The translations under genes and the position numbers were made by a program. From positions 2,108,001 through 2,172,000 of the forward strand of contig NZ_SMFZ01000002.1 in assembly GCF_004339565.1 (NCBI RefSeq): a stretch of DNA of 64,000 nucleotides, read 5' to 3'. Source of the stretch: Pseudonocardia endophytica (GTDB taxonomy: Bacteria > Actinomycetota > Actinomycetes > Mycobacteriales > Pseudonocardiaceae). The notes below the pieces were generated by a model, which did not search any database, had not been told where the DNA came from, and saw nothing but the letters and a program-made list of their open reading frames with translations. Below, one piece after another: positions 8,284-15,201 of this stretch. Position 1 is the stretch's first letter; every line of letters begins with the position of its first letter.

Positions 8284-8706
8284 ATGTCCACCACCACCCA
8301 CACCGCCGCCACCACGACCGTCACCGCGCCGTCGGTCGGCTCGCTCCTGCGCGGCGGGATCGGGGCCACCGTCGCCGCCGCGGCCGCCACCGCCGTCGTC
8401 GCCGCCGCGGGACACGCCGCCGGGATCAGCCTGGACATGTCCGGCGCCCCGATCCCTGTGTCCGGCTTCGCCGTGCTGACCGGCATCTTCTCGGTCGTCG
8501 GGCTGCTGATCGCGCTGGTGCTGCGACGGTTCGCCGGCAGCCCGCGCACGGCGTGGATCCGCACCACCGTGGTGCTCACGGCGCTGTCGCTGGTGCCCGA
8601 CGTGCTCGCCGACGCCGCCACGTCGACGAAGGCGCTGCTGATGGTCACGCACCTGGTCGCCGCCGCGATCGTGATCCCCGCCGTCGCCCGCCGCCTGCGG
8701 TCCTGA
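8284..8706 (+). CDS. DUF6069-like four-helix membrane protein
   Basis: A 140-residue protein with a Thr/Ala-rich N-terminus and about four hydrophobic segments (GATVAAAAATAVVAAAGHAAG; GFAVLTGIFSVVGLLIALVL; RTTVVLTALSLVPDVLA; ALLMVTHLVAAAIVIPAVA). The pattern resembles the DUF6069 family of actinobacterial inner-membrane proteins, whose function is unknown. The ATG at 8284 is preceded by GGAGGTC. It is the first gene of the cassette with the DGPF protein and the ECF sigma factor, 39 nt ahead of the next gene, so the three are probably co-transcribed. The family name is a tentative recognition. Confidence 0.65.
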   Translation: MSTTTHTAATTTVTAPSVGSLLRGGIGATVAAAAATAVVAAAGHAAGISLDMSGAPIPVSGFAVLTGIFSVVGLLIALVLRRFAGSPRTAWIRTTVVLTALSLVPDVLADAATSTKALLMVTHLVAAAIVIPAVARRLRS

Positions 8707-8745
8707 CCCGGACGACACCGGACCGGAACGGAGGAGGAGACGACG

Positions 8746-9096
8746 ATGCTGTACTTCATGGCCGTCCAGCACGACGGCAGCCCCCAGCCCACCGACGACG
8801 AGCTGCAGGTCATGTTCGACCGGGTCGGACGGGTCAACGACGAGATGCAGTCGGCCGGGATCTGGGTCTTCGCCGGCGGGCTGGGACCGCCGGACGACTC
8901 GACCGTGGTCCGGGTGACCGACGGCCGGACCACGATCACCGACGGGCCGTTCGCCGAGACGAAGGAACAGCTGGGCGGGTTCTGGGTGATCCGCGTGCCG
9001 GACCTCGACGCGGCGCTGGCCTGGGCCGGCAAGTGCACCGAGGCCTGCGGCGCCCCGGTCGAGGTGCGCCCGTTCGACGAGGCGTCCCAGGACTGA
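8746..9096 (+). CDS. YCII/DGPF domain protein
   Basis: A 116-residue single-domain protein of the YciI-related superfamily. The DGPF signature is visible in TITDGPFAETKEQLGGFWVI at about residues 64-83, and the MLYFMAVQHDG opening is typical of the family. DGPF proteins are nearly always encoded beside ECF42 sigma factors; their biochemical role is unsettled. GGAGGAG precedes the ATG. The sigma-factor gene begins 6 nt after its stop, supporting a functional pair. Confidence 0.9.
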   Translation: MLYFMAVQHDGSPQPTDDELQVMFDRVGRVNDEMQSAGIWVFAGGLGPPDDSTVVRVTDGRTTITDGPFAETKEQLGGFWVIRVPDLDAALAWAGKCTEACGAPVEVRPFDEASQD

Positions 9097-9102
9097 CCGG
9101 TC

Positions 9103-10296
9103 ATGGACCTCGACAGCGTCTACCGGGCCGAGTACGGCCGGTGCGTCGCCACCCTGACCCGCGTCCTCGGCGACATCGGCCTCGCGGAGGAGGCCGTGCA
9201 GGACGCGTTCGCGGTGGCGATGCAGCGCTGGGAGGTGCTGCCGCCCAACCCCGGCGCCTGGATCGTCACCACCGCCCGGAACCGGGCGATCGACCGCCTG
9301 CGCCGCGAGTCGACCCGCGAGGCCCGCCACGCCGAGGCCTTGCTGCTGCACACACCGGACGAGCCGGAGGAGGTGGGACCGGTGCGCGACGACCAGCTAC
9401 GACTGATCTTCACCTGCTGTCACCCGGCACTCGCGCCGCTGGCGCAGACCGCGCTGACGCTGCGCCTGCTCGGCGGGCTCGAGGTGCCGGAGATCGCCAG
9501 GGCCTACCTCGTGCCGGAGGCGACGATCTCGCAGCGCATCGTGCGGGCCAAGAAGAAGATCCGGGACACCGCCATCCCGTACCGGGTGCCCGGCGAGGCC
9601 GAGCTGCCCGACCGGCTGCCACCGGTGCTGACGGTGCTCTACCTGATCTTCAACGAGGGCTACGCCGCGACCACCGGCCCCTTGCTGCGCACCGACCTGT
9701 CCACCGAGGCGGTGCGCCTGACCAGGGCGCTCGCCGACCTGATGCCGGACGAGCCCGAGGTGCTCGGGCTGCTCGCCCTGATGCTGCTCACCGAGGCGCG
9801 CCGCCCGGCGCGGGTGGGACCGTCCGGTGAGCTGGTCCGGCTGTCCGACCAGGACCGTGCACTGTGGAACCGGGAGATGATCGACGAGGGCCACGAGCTC
9901 GTGCGGCGGTGCCTGCGGCGCAACCGGCCCGGCCCGTACCAGATCCAGGCGGCGATCGGCGCCGTGCACACCGACGGCGACGCCACCGACTGGGCCCAGG
10001 TGCTCGCGCTCTACGACCAGCTGCTGCGCATCGAGGCGACCCCGGTCGTCGTGCTCAACCGGGCGGTCGCCGTCGCCGAGGTCCACGGACCCGGGCGCGC
10101 CCTCGACGAGATCGCCGGTCTCGACCTGCCTGGCTACCACCTGCTCCCCGCCACCCGCGCCGACCTCCTCGTCCGCCTGGACCGGCCCGACGAGGCCCGC
10201 GCCGCCTACGACGACGCCATCGCACTGACCACCAACGACACCGAACGGGCGTTCCTGCAGTCCCGACGCTCGAGGATCACAGGGGGATCATCATGA
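9103..10296 (+). CDS. ECF42-type RNA polymerase sigma factor with C-terminal extension
   Basis: A 397-residue sigma factor. Residues about 1-70 form sigma region 2 (YRAEYGRCVATLTRVLGDIGLAEEAVQDAF, then NPGAWIVTTARNRAIDRLRRE). Residues about 110-165 form region 4 (LTLRLLGGLEVPEIARAYLVPEATISQRIVRAKKKI). The long C-terminal part, from about 180, is the helical DUF6596/TPR-like extension that defines the ECF42 group (IFNEGYAA, then ALWNREMIDEGHELV). No anti-sigma gene is nearby, and in this group the extension itself is thought to control activity. The upstream DGPF gene is the group's characteristic partner. The stop overlaps the next start (ATGA). Confidence 0.92.
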   Translation: MDLDSVYRAEYGRCVATLTRVLGDIGLAEEAVQDAFAVAMQRWEVLPPNPGAWIVTTARNRAIDRLRRESTREARHAEALLLHTPDEPEEVGPVRDDQLRLIFTCCHPALAPLAQTALTLRLLGGLEVPEIARAYLVPEATISQRIVRAKKKIRDTAIPYRVPGEAELPDRLPPVLTVLYLIFNEGYAATTGPLLRTDLSTEAVRLTRALADLMPDEPEVLGLLALMLLTEARRPARVGPSGELVRLSDQDRALWNREMIDEGHELVRRCLRRNRPGPYQIQAAIGAVHTDGDATDWAQVLALYDQLLRIEATPVVVLNRAVAVAEVHGPGRALDEIAGLDLPGYHLLPATRADLLVRLDRPDEARAAYDDAIALTTNDTERAFLQSRRSRITGGSS

Positions 10297-10883
10297 CCGC
10301 GACCTACACGTTCGACGTCTTCTCCAGCCTCGACGGCTACGGCTCCTACGGAGGCGACGGCGACTGGGGCGGCTACTGGGGCAAACAGGGCCCCGAGCTG
10401 CTGGAGCACCGCCTGCGCTCGTTCGACGCCGAGCACCGGATGGTCTTCGGCTCCACCACGTTCCGGGGGTTCGTGGACATGCTCGCCGCCAGCTCGGAGG
10501 GCGACGACGTGCGCGACCCGTGGGTGAGCCGGATGCGCGGCATGCCCACGACGGTCGTGTCGTCCACGCTGGACGGACCGTTCGACTGGCCGGACGCGAC
10601 GGTCGCGCGCGGCGACGCCGTCGACGTCGTCCGCAGGCTGAAGGCCGAGTCCGACGTGCCGCTGCGCTCGCACGGCAGCCTGTCGCTGAACTGGGCTCTG
10701 ATGGCCGCGGGCCTCGTCGACCGCCTCCAGGTGACGGTGTTCCCGGTGGTCACCGGCCGGACCGGGGAGGACCCGATCTTCGGCGGCGCCGACGACTTCG
10801 ACCTGGAGCTGCTCGAACAGCGCACGCTCGACGGCAACACCCAGGAGCTCGTCTACCGGCCCACGCTGCACGCTGTCGGCTGA
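10293..10883 (+). CDS. Dihydrofolate reductase family (RibD C-terminal-like) protein
   Basis: A 196-residue protein of the DHFR/RibD-C fold: TYTFDVFSSLDGYGSY at the start, RMVFGSTTFRGFVDML in the middle, then RLQVTVFPVVTGRTGEDPIFGG. These proteins are predicted NAD(P)H-dependent reductases and usually are not folate enzymes. Its ATG overlaps the sigma-factor stop (ATGA) with GGGGG upstream, so it is the last gene of the cassette. Similar reductases commonly accompany ECF41/42 and DGPF genes, which suggests a stress or detoxification role; that role is inferred. Confidence 0.85.
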   Translation: MTATYTFDVFSSLDGYGSYGGDGDWGGYWGKQGPELLEHRLRSFDAEHRMVFGSTTFRGFVDMLAASSEGDDVRDPWVSRMRGMPTTVVSSTLDGPFDWPDATVARGDAVDVVRRLKAESDVPLRSHGSLSLNWALMAAGLVDRLQVTVFPVVTGRTGEDPIFGGADDFDLELLEQRTLDGNTQELVYRPTLHAVG

Positions 10884-10904
10884 TCCGCGGCCGGGCGTCA
10901 CTCC

Positions 10905-10936
10905 GTCCGAAGTCGGACGCGGCTCCGACTTCGGAC
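10905..10936. promoter_or_regulatory. Perfect 13-bp inverted repeat
   Basis: GTCCGAAGTCGGA (10905-10917) and TCCGACTTCGGAC (10924-10936) are exact reverse complements separated by 6 nt. Each arm is itself nearly palindromic (TCCGA-AG-TCGGA). It lies 22 nt after the reductase stop and 62 nt before the CPBP-like gene. There is no T-tract, so it could be a factor-independent pause site, a terminator for the cassette, or an operator for the next gene. Confidence 0.6.
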
Positions 10937-10997
10937 GCCGGAGCCGTGGTCCGCCGATCGATCCGGGCGGCCGGGTGGCGTTCCTAGCGTCCGGTCC

Positions 10998-11696
10998 ATG
11001 TTCACCACGACCCGACCGACCACGCCCCCGACGGACACCGCAGCGGCCCGCGCACCCGGCTGGGGCGAGATCGTCGCCGGCCTGGTCCTGATGGGCGTCG
11101 CGCTGTACCGGCTGCCCCCGGTGATCCGGGACAACGCGGCCGCGCTCGGCCACTGGGCCGACGTCGCGCTACTCGCGCTGCCCGCGGTCGCCGCGTTCAG
11201 CGGGTTCTTCGCCGCCGCACGGCCCCGGATCCGCACGCTGCCCGCGATCGGGATACGCGGAGCGTCACCCGGTGCGCTGCTCGCCGGCGTCGGGCTGGGC
11301 GTCGTCGCACTCGCGGCGACGATCGGGATCACCGCGGGGCTGGAGAGCCTCGGCGTCCCGGCCGCCGGCGCGCGCCCGGACACGACGGTCCTGGGTCTGG
11401 TCGTGCTCGGCCTCGCCATCCCGGTCGCGCAGGAGCTGCTGCTGCGCGGCGTCGTGACCACCGCCCTGCTGCGCCACGGCGCGGTCGCCGGGATCCTCGG
11501 CAGCACCGTGCTCAGCGCCGGCGCGGCCCTGCTGGTCTGGATGTTCCTGCCGACCGCGTCGGTCGGTGTGGTGTCCGCGGCCGTGATCGGCTTCCTTGCC
11601 GCGATCCTGCTGCGGCGCACCGGGTCCGTCTGGCCCGGCGTCCTCGCCCACGTGGTCTGCAACGGGCTCGCCCTCGCCATGGTGGTGCTGTCGTGA
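10998..11696 (+). CDS. CPBP-like intramembrane protease family protein
   Basis: A 232-residue membrane protein with about seven hydrophobic segments, resembling the CPBP/Abi (CAAX prenyl protease 2-like) family. Family motif 1 (EExxxR) appears as QELLLR in IPVAQELLLRGVVTT, with Gln in place of the first Glu. A later HVVCNG corresponds to the HxxxN/D motif. Loss of one of the paired glutamates may reduce or abolish protease activity. Its last codons overlap the GTG start of the CocE-like gene (GTGA), so the two are co-translated. The membrane topology is clear; catalytic function is uncertain. Confidence 0.75.
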   Translation: MFTTTRPTTPPTDTAAARAPGWGEIVAGLVLMGVALYRLPPVIRDNAAALGHWADVALLALPAVAAFSGFFAAARPRIRTLPAIGIRGASPGALLAGVGLGVVALAATIGITAGLESLGVPAAGARPDTTVLGLVVLGLAIPVAQELLLRGVVTTALLRHGAVAGILGSTVLSAGAALLVWMFLPTASVGVVSAAVIGFLAAILLRRTGSVWPGVLAHVVCNGLALAMVVLS

Positions 11697-13378
11697 GGCG
11701 GCTGCTTGCCGCGGGTGTCCTGGCGCTGTCGGTCGCGACGCTCACCGGATGCACGACCGCGGCCGCCGGGCCCGCCGCCGTCGTCGCCACCGACACCCGC
11801 GCTGTCACCCACGCCGAGAACGGCCGCGTCCCGGAGGGCGCGAGCTGGACCCAGCACTACTTCCCGTCGGCGCCCGGCGTGGAGCTGCACGCCGACGTCC
11901 TGCTGCCCGAGAACCTGCCGGGAGGCGCGAAGGTCCCGCTCGTGCTGTCCGCGGGGTCCTACTTCGGCCACTCCGGCCAGCTGGCGGTCGACGGCTTCGC
12001 GCACACCGGCCCGTCGCAGCGTTTCGACGACCTGACCGGCGAGGGTCGCCTGCTGGAGCGGGGCTACGGCCTGGTCATGGTCGACGTGCGCGGGTTCGGC
12101 GGCTCCAGCGGCTGCACCGAGATGCTCGGCGGGGCGGCCGACCAGGCGGACGTGACGGCGTCGCTGAACTGGGCCGCCGCCCAGCCATGGTCCACCGGGT
12201 CGATCGGCATGTACGGCAAGTCGCTCGACGGCGTTACCGCACTCGTCGGGAACAACCTCAGGCACCCGGCGCTCAAGGCCGTGATCGCGCAGGAGCCGAT
12301 CTGGGACATCCAGCGGAACATGCGCTCCGGCGGCGTGCCGCGGTCGACGACGAACTCCGTCGCGACGATCTACAACACGATCGCCACGCAGCCGCAGATG
12401 CCCGACGACGACCCGCGCTACCGGGCTAACGCCGCGTACGACGGCCCGACGGGACCGCACCCGGAGTGCTCGATCCTGAACACGGCGACGTACACGGAAC
12501 CGAACCCGGCGGCGGACGCCTGGAAGGTCCGCAACCTGGCTGAGCGGGCGAAGGGAACGACGACGCCGCTGTTCGTCACCCAGGGCTTCCTGGAATGGAA
12601 CACCGACGCCGAGGGCATGCAGGAGTTCCTCACGAACCACGAAGGTCCGCAGCGGGCCTGGCTGGGGCAGTGGGACCACAAGCGCGGCGGTGAACGTACC
12701 GCCGACGGGCGCCTGGAGCTGGGGCGCGAGGGCTGGTTCGACGAGGTGTTCTCGTTCTACGACCAGTACCTCAAGGGCGTCGCGCCCCCGACGAGGTATC
12801 CCGCCGTCGCCGTCGAGGACAGCACCGGCGCCTGGCGCTCCGAGGGCCGCTGGCCGCGGGCCGACCGCACCGCGACCGTGCCGTTGGCGGGCGGGTCCTA
12901 CACCGACGACGGCGCGACGTCGTCGTACACGCAGCGCTCGCAGCCCGTGGCGCGACCGACCCGCCTGACCAGCACACCGCGCGTCGCGCTCACGACGCAG
13001 GGGACCGGCAACGTGATGGTGCGGCTGCACGACGTCGCGCCGGACGGGAAGGCGGTCATGGTCAACCAGCAGGTGTCCGCGCTGCGGCCGGGCAGCACCT
13101 CGCTCCAGCTGAGGTCGACGGACTGGACGCTGCGGGAGGGGCACTCGCTCGCCGTCGAGATCGGGACGATCCAGCCGGGCATACCGATGACGAACGACTG
13201 GCTGCCGACGATCTCCGGGCAGAAGGTCACCGTCCAGGGTGGACGCCTGGACCTCGCCCTGGACGACCCGGCGAAGGACGCCCGCCTGCCGGGGACACCC
13301 GCGCCGTGGGGGGCGCTCTACCGGGCGAGCCAGGCGTCGGCGCCGCCTCCGGGGGCTGCCGGCTTCACGCTGGGCTGA
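11693..13378 (+). CDS. Secreted CocE/NonD family (X-Pro dipeptidyl-peptidase-like) lipoprotein hydrolase
   Basis: A 561-residue protein. Residues 1-20 form a lipoprotein signal with lipobox LTGC, so it should be anchored on the outer face of the membrane. The alpha/beta-hydrolase core follows: HADVLLPENLPGG, then VMVDVRGFGGSSG and the nucleophile elbow GKSLDG. A distant WDHKR segment could supply the catalytic His. The C-terminal half (VRLHDVAPDGKAVMVNQQVSALR, then SLAVEIG) is the jelly-roll PepX C-terminal domain. Such enzymes cleave esters or X-Pro peptides. The GTG start at 11693 overlaps the CPBP gene stop. Confidence 0.88.
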   Translation: MRRLLAAGVLALSVATLTGCTTAAAGPAAVVATDTRAVTHAENGRVPEGASWTQHYFPSAPGVELHADVLLPENLPGGAKVPLVLSAGSYFGHSGQLAVDGFAHTGPSQRFDDLTGEGRLLERGYGLVMVDVRGFGGSSGCTEMLGGAADQADVTASLNWAAAQPWSTGSIGMYGKSLDGVTALVGNNLRHPALKAVIAQEPIWDIQRNMRSGGVPRSTTNSVATIYNTIATQPQMPDDDPRYRANAAYDGPTGPHPECSILNTATYTEPNPAADAWKVRNLAERAKGTTTPLFVTQGFLEWNTDAEGMQEFLTNHEGPQRAWLGQWDHKRGGERTADGRLELGREGWFDEVFSFYDQYLKGVAPPTRYPAVAVEDSTGAWRSEGRWPRADRTATVPLAGGSYTDDGATSSYTQRSQPVARPTRLTSTPRVALTTQGTGNVMVRLHDVAPDGKAVMVNQQVSALRPGSTSLQLRSTDWTLREGHSLAVEIGTIQPGIPMTNDWLPTISGQKVTVQGGRLDLALDDPAKDARLPGTPAPWGALYRASQASAPPPGAAGFTLG

Positions 13379-13496
13379 CGCCGTCGGTGCCCAGCGCCGG
13401 CTCTTCCGCCGTGGTCCGGATCCCGGGCCGCGGCGGAGACGGTCCCCGCACCGCGTCGACGACGCCGGATGGATTGCGCTGTGCAACAATCCCGTC

Positions 13497-14204
13497 GTGA
13501 CCCGGCGGCGTGGCGACTACGGAGTAGACGCGCCCTACGTGCCCGGCGTCTTCGCGGCGGTCGGGCTCGTCGGCGTCGTGCTGGGGATCGTGCTCGGGGA
13601 CTGGGGTTTCCTTGTCCCCGGCGTGCTGTTCTTGGGGTTCGCCGCGAGCTACCTCTACACCACCCGTCGCGGCAAGTTCGCCGTGTGGTCGGACGTTCTG
13701 GACGGCCTCGACCTGCGGGGTGACGAGCGCCTGCTCGACGTCGGCTGCGGGCGCGGAGCCGTGTTGCTGCTCGCGGCCGAGCGCCTGCCGACCGGCCGCG
13801 CCGTCGGTGTGGACCTGTGGCGCAGCGCCGACCAGTCCGGCAACGCCGAGGAGGCGACCCGCGCCAACGCCGAGGCGGAGGGGGTGGCCGACCGGATCGA
13901 GCTGCACACCGGCGACATGACCTCGCTCCCGTTCGCCGACGGCGAGTTCTCCGTGGTCGTGTCCAGTCTCGCCGTCCACAACATCCCGTCGGCGGACGGA
14001 CGGCAGGCCGCGATGGACGAGATCGTGCGCGTTCTCGCGCCGGGAGGACGGCTGGCTGTGGCGGACTTCCGGCACACCGGCGACTACGCCGCGCGGCTCA
14101 CCGAGCGTGGGCTCGCGCCGCAGCGCCGGGGCATGGGCTGGCGGTTCTGGTACGGCGGTCCGTGGGCGGGCACGAGCCTGGTGACGGCGACCCGGCCGGG
14201 CTGA
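13497..14204 (+). CDS. Membrane-tethered class I SAM-dependent methyltransferase
   Basis: A predicted 235-residue protein. Two hydrophobic segments occur in the first 50 residues (GVFAAVGLVGVVLGIVLG and FLVPGVLFLGFAASYLY), followed by a methyltransferase domain. SAM motif I is LLDVGCGRGAVLLLAA, the acidic loop VGVDLW follows, and GDMTSLPFADGEFSVVVSSLAVHNI resembles the UbiE/Methyltransf_11 type. The GTG at 13497 is chosen because it precedes the first hydrophobic helix; upstream in-frame sequence overlaps the hydrolase gene and is not protein-like. The substrate is unknown; the membrane anchor suggests a lipid or quinone-like acceptor. Confidence 0.85.
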   Translation: MTRRRGDYGVDAPYVPGVFAAVGLVGVVLGIVLGDWGFLVPGVLFLGFAASYLYTTRRGKFAVWSDVLDGLDLRGDERLLDVGCGRGAVLLLAAERLPTGRAVGVDLWRSADQSGNAEEATRANAEAEGVADRIELHTGDMTSLPFADGEFSVVVSSLAVHNIPSADGRQAAMDEIVRVLAPGGRLAVADFRHTGDYAARLTERGLAPQRRGMGWRFWYGGPWAGTSLVTATRPG

Positions 14205-14233
14205 CTCCCGGGGACCGTGTCCCAGGGGCCGGG

Positions 14234-14438
14234 TCACGCCGTCATCGCGACGACGCCGAACAGGATGCCCTGGATCAGGCCCGGTGACGGTCGGGCCGAA
14301 TCCCGCTGCGACGACGGCGGCGCCGATCCCGAAGCAGCCGATGCCGATCACCACCCACGACAGCAGCGTCACGCCGGCCACGGCCGTCCAGGTGTCGCGC
14401 GGGGAGTGCGTGCGGACGAGCGGTGCGGGAGCGGTCAT
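14234..14438 (-). pseudogene. Small membrane protein gene with a one-base frameshift
   Basis: From the ATG at 14438 the frame reads MTAPAPLVRTHSPRDTW and then a hydrophobic helix (VVIGIGCFGIGAAVVAAGF). After GPTVTG it runs into Arg-rich, non-protein-like sequence. Removing one base from the CCC run at 14280-14282 restores GLIQGILFGVVAMTA and a stop at 14234, giving a plausible protein of about 67 residues with two helices. Either the gene is broken or the sequence has an indel error in a homopolymer. It is divergent from the next small gene across the palindrome at 14484-14498. Confidence 0.5.
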
Positions 14439-14483
14439 CGTCGGACCTCCGGTACGGCCGCTCTGCGCCGTAGGGCTTGAATG

Positions 14484-14498
14484 CTCTGCCCGGCAGAG
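14484..14498. promoter_or_regulatory. Palindromic candidate operator between divergent genes
   Basis: CTCTGCC-C-GGCAGAG is a perfect 7-bp inverted repeat around one central base. It lies 18 nt before the ATG at 14517 and 45 nt from the divergent ATG at 14438. The plus-strand operon encodes a winged-helix regulator, so autoregulation through this site is plausible. Confidence 0.5.
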
Positions 14499-14516
14499 TG
14501 ACGGGAGGGCGTCCGC

Positions 14517-14725
14517 ATGCCGGAGCAGGCTCGTGGCCGGTCGGAGCCGAGCGCGTCCGAGGCCGCCCGCACGCTGGACGAGCTGGACGCGATCGGCGCC
14601 CGGACCAGCCGGTTCGCCCGGGCCGGGTTCTCCGCGGTACCGCTGACCCTGTGGGGTGTCGCGTGGATGGCTGGGGCGCGGCGACGGTCGGGGTGGGGCT
14701 CGTGCGGATGCGGGCCGTCCGGTGA
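14517..14725 (+). pseudogene. Small membrane protein gene with a one-base frameshift, upstream of regulator
   Basis: The ATG at 14517 has GGGAGGG upstream. The frame reads MPEQARGRSEPSASEAARTL, DELDAIGARTSRFARAGF and then LTLWGVAWMAGA before turning Arg/Gly-rich. Adding one base at the GGGG run at 14673-14676 gives AATVGVGLVRMRAVR and a stop at 14723-14725. That stop overlaps the GTG start of the regulator (GTGA), as expected for a coupled pair. About 70 residues with two hydrophobic stretches would result. The intact form is inferred; a sequencing indel is equally possible. Confidence 0.5.
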
Positions 14726-15201
14726 AGGGGCCGGAGCCGCCGGTGCCGGACGAGATCGCGGAGCTGCTGCGGAGCCCGTTCGACGCCGTGCTCACCGACC
14801 CGGTCCGGCTCCGCCTGCAGGCCGCCCTGAACGGGCTGCCGGACGGCGCGTCGATCACGTTCACGGCGCTGCGCCGCACGCTCGGGCTGAGCGACGGCAA
14901 CCTCGGGGCCCACCTGGCCGTCCTCGTCGACTCCGGGTACGCCGCCACGACCGAGTCGTGGCGGGGCAAGCGCCGCACGACCCGCTACGCGACGACGCCG
15001 CTGGGGCGCGGTGCGTTCGCCACGCACGTCACGGCCCTGCAGGCCGTCATCGACGCGGCGGGGCCGCCGGACGGGCCTGAGTCGCATCAGGCGGCGTTCG
15101 GGCCCTTCGTCGCGCGCTGGGCCAGCACCTTCCCGTCGGAGAAGCGGACGCCGTCGGCGCAGCGGGCCTCGACGGCGCCACCGCCGAACTGCTCGGCGTA
15201 G
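14722..15201 (+). CDS. Winged-helix transcriptional regulator (ArsR/MarR-like DNA-binding domain)
   Basis: A 159-residue protein. Residues about 10-100 form the winged-helix domain seen in small actinobacterial regulators: SPFDAVLTDPVRLRLQAALNGLP, then ITFTALRRTLGLSDGNLGAHLAVLVDSGYAATTESWRGKRRTTRYATTPLGRGAF. Relatives I know end soon after this point. Here the frame continues about 38 residues through the antisense 3' end of the convergent ABC transporter gene, overlapping it by 115 bp, so the normal stop may have been lost. The GTG start overlaps the preceding membrane-protein stop. It probably controls the local operon through the palindrome at 14484-14498. Confidence 0.8.
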   Translation: MKGPEPPVPDEIAELLRSPFDAVLTDPVRLRLQAALNGLPDGASITFTALRRTLGLSDGNLGAHLAVLVDSGYAATTESWRGKRRTTRYATTPLGRGAFATHVTALQAVIDAAGPPDGPESHQAAFGPFVARWASTFPSEKRTPSAQRASTAPPPNCSA

